Below are positions 33,771-35,371 of a stretch of DNA of 35,371 nucleotides, piece after piece; the stretch's first letter is position 1, and the number at the start of each line of letters is the position of its first letter. Below the pieces are notes generated by a model, which saw only the letters and a list, made by a program, of their open reading frames with translations, was not told where the DNA came from and did not search any database. The stretch is from Desulfobulbaceae bacterium (GTDB taxonomy: Bacteria; Desulfobacterota; Desulfobulbia; Desulfobulbales; Desulfobulbaceae), in contig JAABTP010000029.1 in the NCBI GenBank assembly GCA_011389815.1, positions 1 through 35,371 on the forward strand, given 5' to 3'. The position numbers were made by a program, and so were the translations under genes.

Positions 33771-33847
33771 ATAATCTCCTCCGCAGGATTGTGTTGGTTA
33801 TTTTTTGCGGAAGAGAAGTGAGTTATCTTAAAGGAGTACGTTGTATC

Positions 33848-35134
33848 ATGAGTGATTATAAAGTTGCAGATATGAGCCTTGCTGAATGGGGACGCAAGGA
33901 AGTCGCTATTGCTGAGACAGAGATGCCTGGCCTGATGGCCTTGCGCGAGGAATATGGTCAGGAAAAACCTTTAAAAGGTGCCCGGATTGCCGGCTGCCTG
34001 CATATGACCATCCAAACCGCTGTTTTAATGGAAACCTTGGTCGAGCTGGGAGCAGAACTACGCTGGTCTTCCTGTAATATTTTTTCCACCCAGGATCAGG
34101 CAGCAGCAGCAATGGCTGAGGCTGGCATTCCTACCTTTGCCTGGAAGGGCGAGACAGAGGAAGAGTTTTGGTGGTGCATTGAGCAGACTATTTTTGGGCC
34201 TGATGGCTGGAAGCCCAATATGATTCTGGATGATGGCGGTGATCTGACCCAGATCATGCATGAGAAATATCCGGAAATGATGAAGGATATTCGTGGGATT
34301 TCCGAAGAAACCACCACTGGTGTGCATCGCCTGAACGAGATGGCCAAGGAAGGCTCCTTGCTTTCTCCGGCCATTAATGTTAATGATTCCGTTACGAAAT
34401 CAAAATTCGATAACCTGTACGGGTGCCGTGAGTCATTGATCGATGGGATTAAACGGGCCACGGATGTCATGATTGCCGGTAAGATCGCTGTGGTTATCGG
34501 GTACGGAGATGTGGGCAAAGGTTGTGCTCAGGCCCTGCGCGGTATGGGAGCCATTGTTTATGTGACAGAGATTGATCCTATTTGTGCTTTGCAGGCTGCA
34601 ATGGAAGGTTTCAAGGTTGCCACCATGGAAGAGGCTGCTGCGGTTGGTGATATGTTCATTACCTGCACTGGTAACCTGGAGGTTATCAGCAGAGCCCATA
34701 TGGATAAGATGAAGGATCAGGCCATTGTCTGCAATATTGGTCATTTTGATTCTGAAATTGATATTGCTGGACTCGGCGACCTGGAATGGGAAAACATTAA
34801 ACCCCAGGTGGATCATGTGATCTGGCCGGATGGCAAGCGCATCATTGTGCTGGCTGAAGGCCGATTGGTGAACCTTGGATGTGCAACCGGGCATCCCAGC
34901 TTTGTTATGAGTAATTCCTTTACTAATCAGGTTCTTGCTCAGATTGAATTATGGAAGAACCATGCTCAGTATGAGAAGCAGGTGTATTTTCTCCCGAAAA
35001 AGCTTGATGAGATGGTAGCTCGTTTGCACCTGGGAAAAATTGATGCTCATCTCACTGTGTTGAGTAAAGAGCAGGCCGACTATATAGGCGTTCCTGTTGA
35101 AGGCCCCTATAAACCGGAATATTATCGCTATTAA
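33848..35134 (+). CDS. ahcY: S-adenosylhomocysteine hydrolase
   Basis: The 428-aa enzyme splits S-adenosylhomocysteine into homocysteine and adenosine, using bound NAD, and so removes the product that inhibits methyltransferases. Visible parts are [65 protein letters not shown], the NAD loop GYGDVGKG (218-225), and the C-terminal [19 protein letters not shown] and KPEYYRY. The frame is open upstream to 33743, but ATG 33848 has GGAG in front and gives the normal N-terminus; the upstream part overlaps a terminator. It completes the methyl cycle with metK and the methyltransferase-MTHFR fusion. Confidence 0.98.
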   Translation: MSDYKVADMSLAEWGRKEVAIAETEMPGLMALREEYGQEKPLKGARIAGCLHMTIQTAVLMETLVELGAELRWSSCNIFSTQDQAAAAMAEAGIPTFAWKGETEEEFWWCIEQTIFGPDGWKPNMILDDGGDLTQIMHEKYPEMMKDIRGISEETTTGVHRLNEMAKEGSLLSPAINVNDSVTKSKFDNLYGCRESLIDGIKRATDVMIAGKIAVVIGYGDVGKGCAQALRGMGAIVYVTEIDPICALQAAMEGFKVATMEEAAAVGDMFITCTGNLEVISRAHMDKMKDQAIVCNIGHFDSEIDIAGLGDLEWENIKPQVDHVIWPDGKRIIVLAEGRLVNLGCATGHPSFVMSNSFTNQVLAQIELWKNHAQYEKQVYFLPKKLDEMVARLHLGKIDAHLTVLSKEQADYIGVPVEGPYKPEYYRY

Positions 35135-35181
35135 GCGAGACAAAGAGATATTGAGCTGTACGTTATAACCAGCTCTGTCAG

Positions 35182-35222
35182 AAAGGCACAGGGATTTTCT
35201 CTGTGCCTTTGTTGCTTTTTTC
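35182..35222 (+). terminator. Intrinsic terminator after ahcY
   Basis: A perfect 10-bp stem, AAAGGCACAG (35182-35191) and CTGTGCCTTT (35201-35210), followed by GTTGCTTTTTT. The last 149 bases of the window show no gene. Confidence 0.85.
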
Positions 35223-35371
35223 AATATATTATATTGTCTTTTTGACGCATTCTTTGGTAAACATGAATGAATAGTGCCTCAATATTTTGTTAACACAGGC
35301 CCCTGACAGCCTTTTTCTGCTAGCTGGTTAATCTTTTAATTTTACACCAGAAAAAAATGGACATTTGAGAT

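Noticed and set aside
33625-33847. SAH riboswitch upstream of ahcY
   Set aside because: The CCGAGC...GCTCGG hairpin superficially resembles the outer stem, but the conserved GAGCGCUGC core is missing and the T run marks it as a terminator.

Overview
The window reads as a chromosomal segment of a sulfur-metabolising deltaproteobacterium (Desulfobacterota), most likely of the order Desulfobulbales. The reasons are a dissimilatory-type ATP sulfurylase (sat) followed by a manganese-dependent pyrophosphatase, a type IV pilus minor-pilin/PilY1 operon next to an NtrC-type two-component pair, a fused homocysteine methyltransferase/MTHFR, and numerous short GC-rich palindromic repeats between genes. 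The complete glycine-to-betaine methylation pathway points to a marine or otherwise saline habitat. A cable-bacterium-like or related Desulfobulbaceae host is plausible, but this is inference from gene content, not from a marker gene.

Layout. 1-2941: the tail of a probable Rpn/PD-(D/E)XK nuclease, a GYF_2-AIM24 protein on the minus strand, and a GlcD-like FAD oxidase. 2992-16165: a sensor kinase and sigma54 activator (PilS/PilR-like), then a candidate sigma54 site, two paralogous GspH/FimT pilins, PilW, PilV, PilX, and a very large PilY1 (2201 aa). This PilY1 has three carbohydrate-binding-like modules inserted between the motifs of its VWA domain and three EF-hand-like loops before the propeller. 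16166-19224: sat and ppaC, which make and clear the PPi of sulfate activation (or run in reverse in sulfur oxidation), with repeats around them. 19225-24848: aroB, two secreted DUF1566/Lcl-type proteins, an FmdB zinc-ribbon protein, an SPFH protein with zinc ribbons, and (minus strand) a left-handed beta-helix acyltransferase. 25148-28367: lon, whose 3' end and downstream flank are tandemly duplicated in decayed form, then gene-poor sequence.

28368-35134 is a functional island: glycine/sarcosine methyltransferase, sarcosine/dimethylglycine methyltransferase, a homocysteine methyltransferase-MTHFR fusion, SAM synthetase and S-adenosylhomocysteine hydrolase. Together they can convert glycine to glycine betaine at the cost of three SAM, remove the SAH produced, remethylate homocysteine and rebuild SAM. 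The first three genes are a tight operon. metK and ahcY follow separately, each with an intrinsic-terminator-like hairpin shortly upstream of its start codon.

The most noteworthy items are the modular PilY1, the betaine/methyl-cycle island, the lon-tail duplication, and a dispersed hairpin family whose stems vary in a compensated way and which in at least two places doubles as a transcription terminator. I saw no CRISPR array, intact insertion sequence, tRNA or rRNA.
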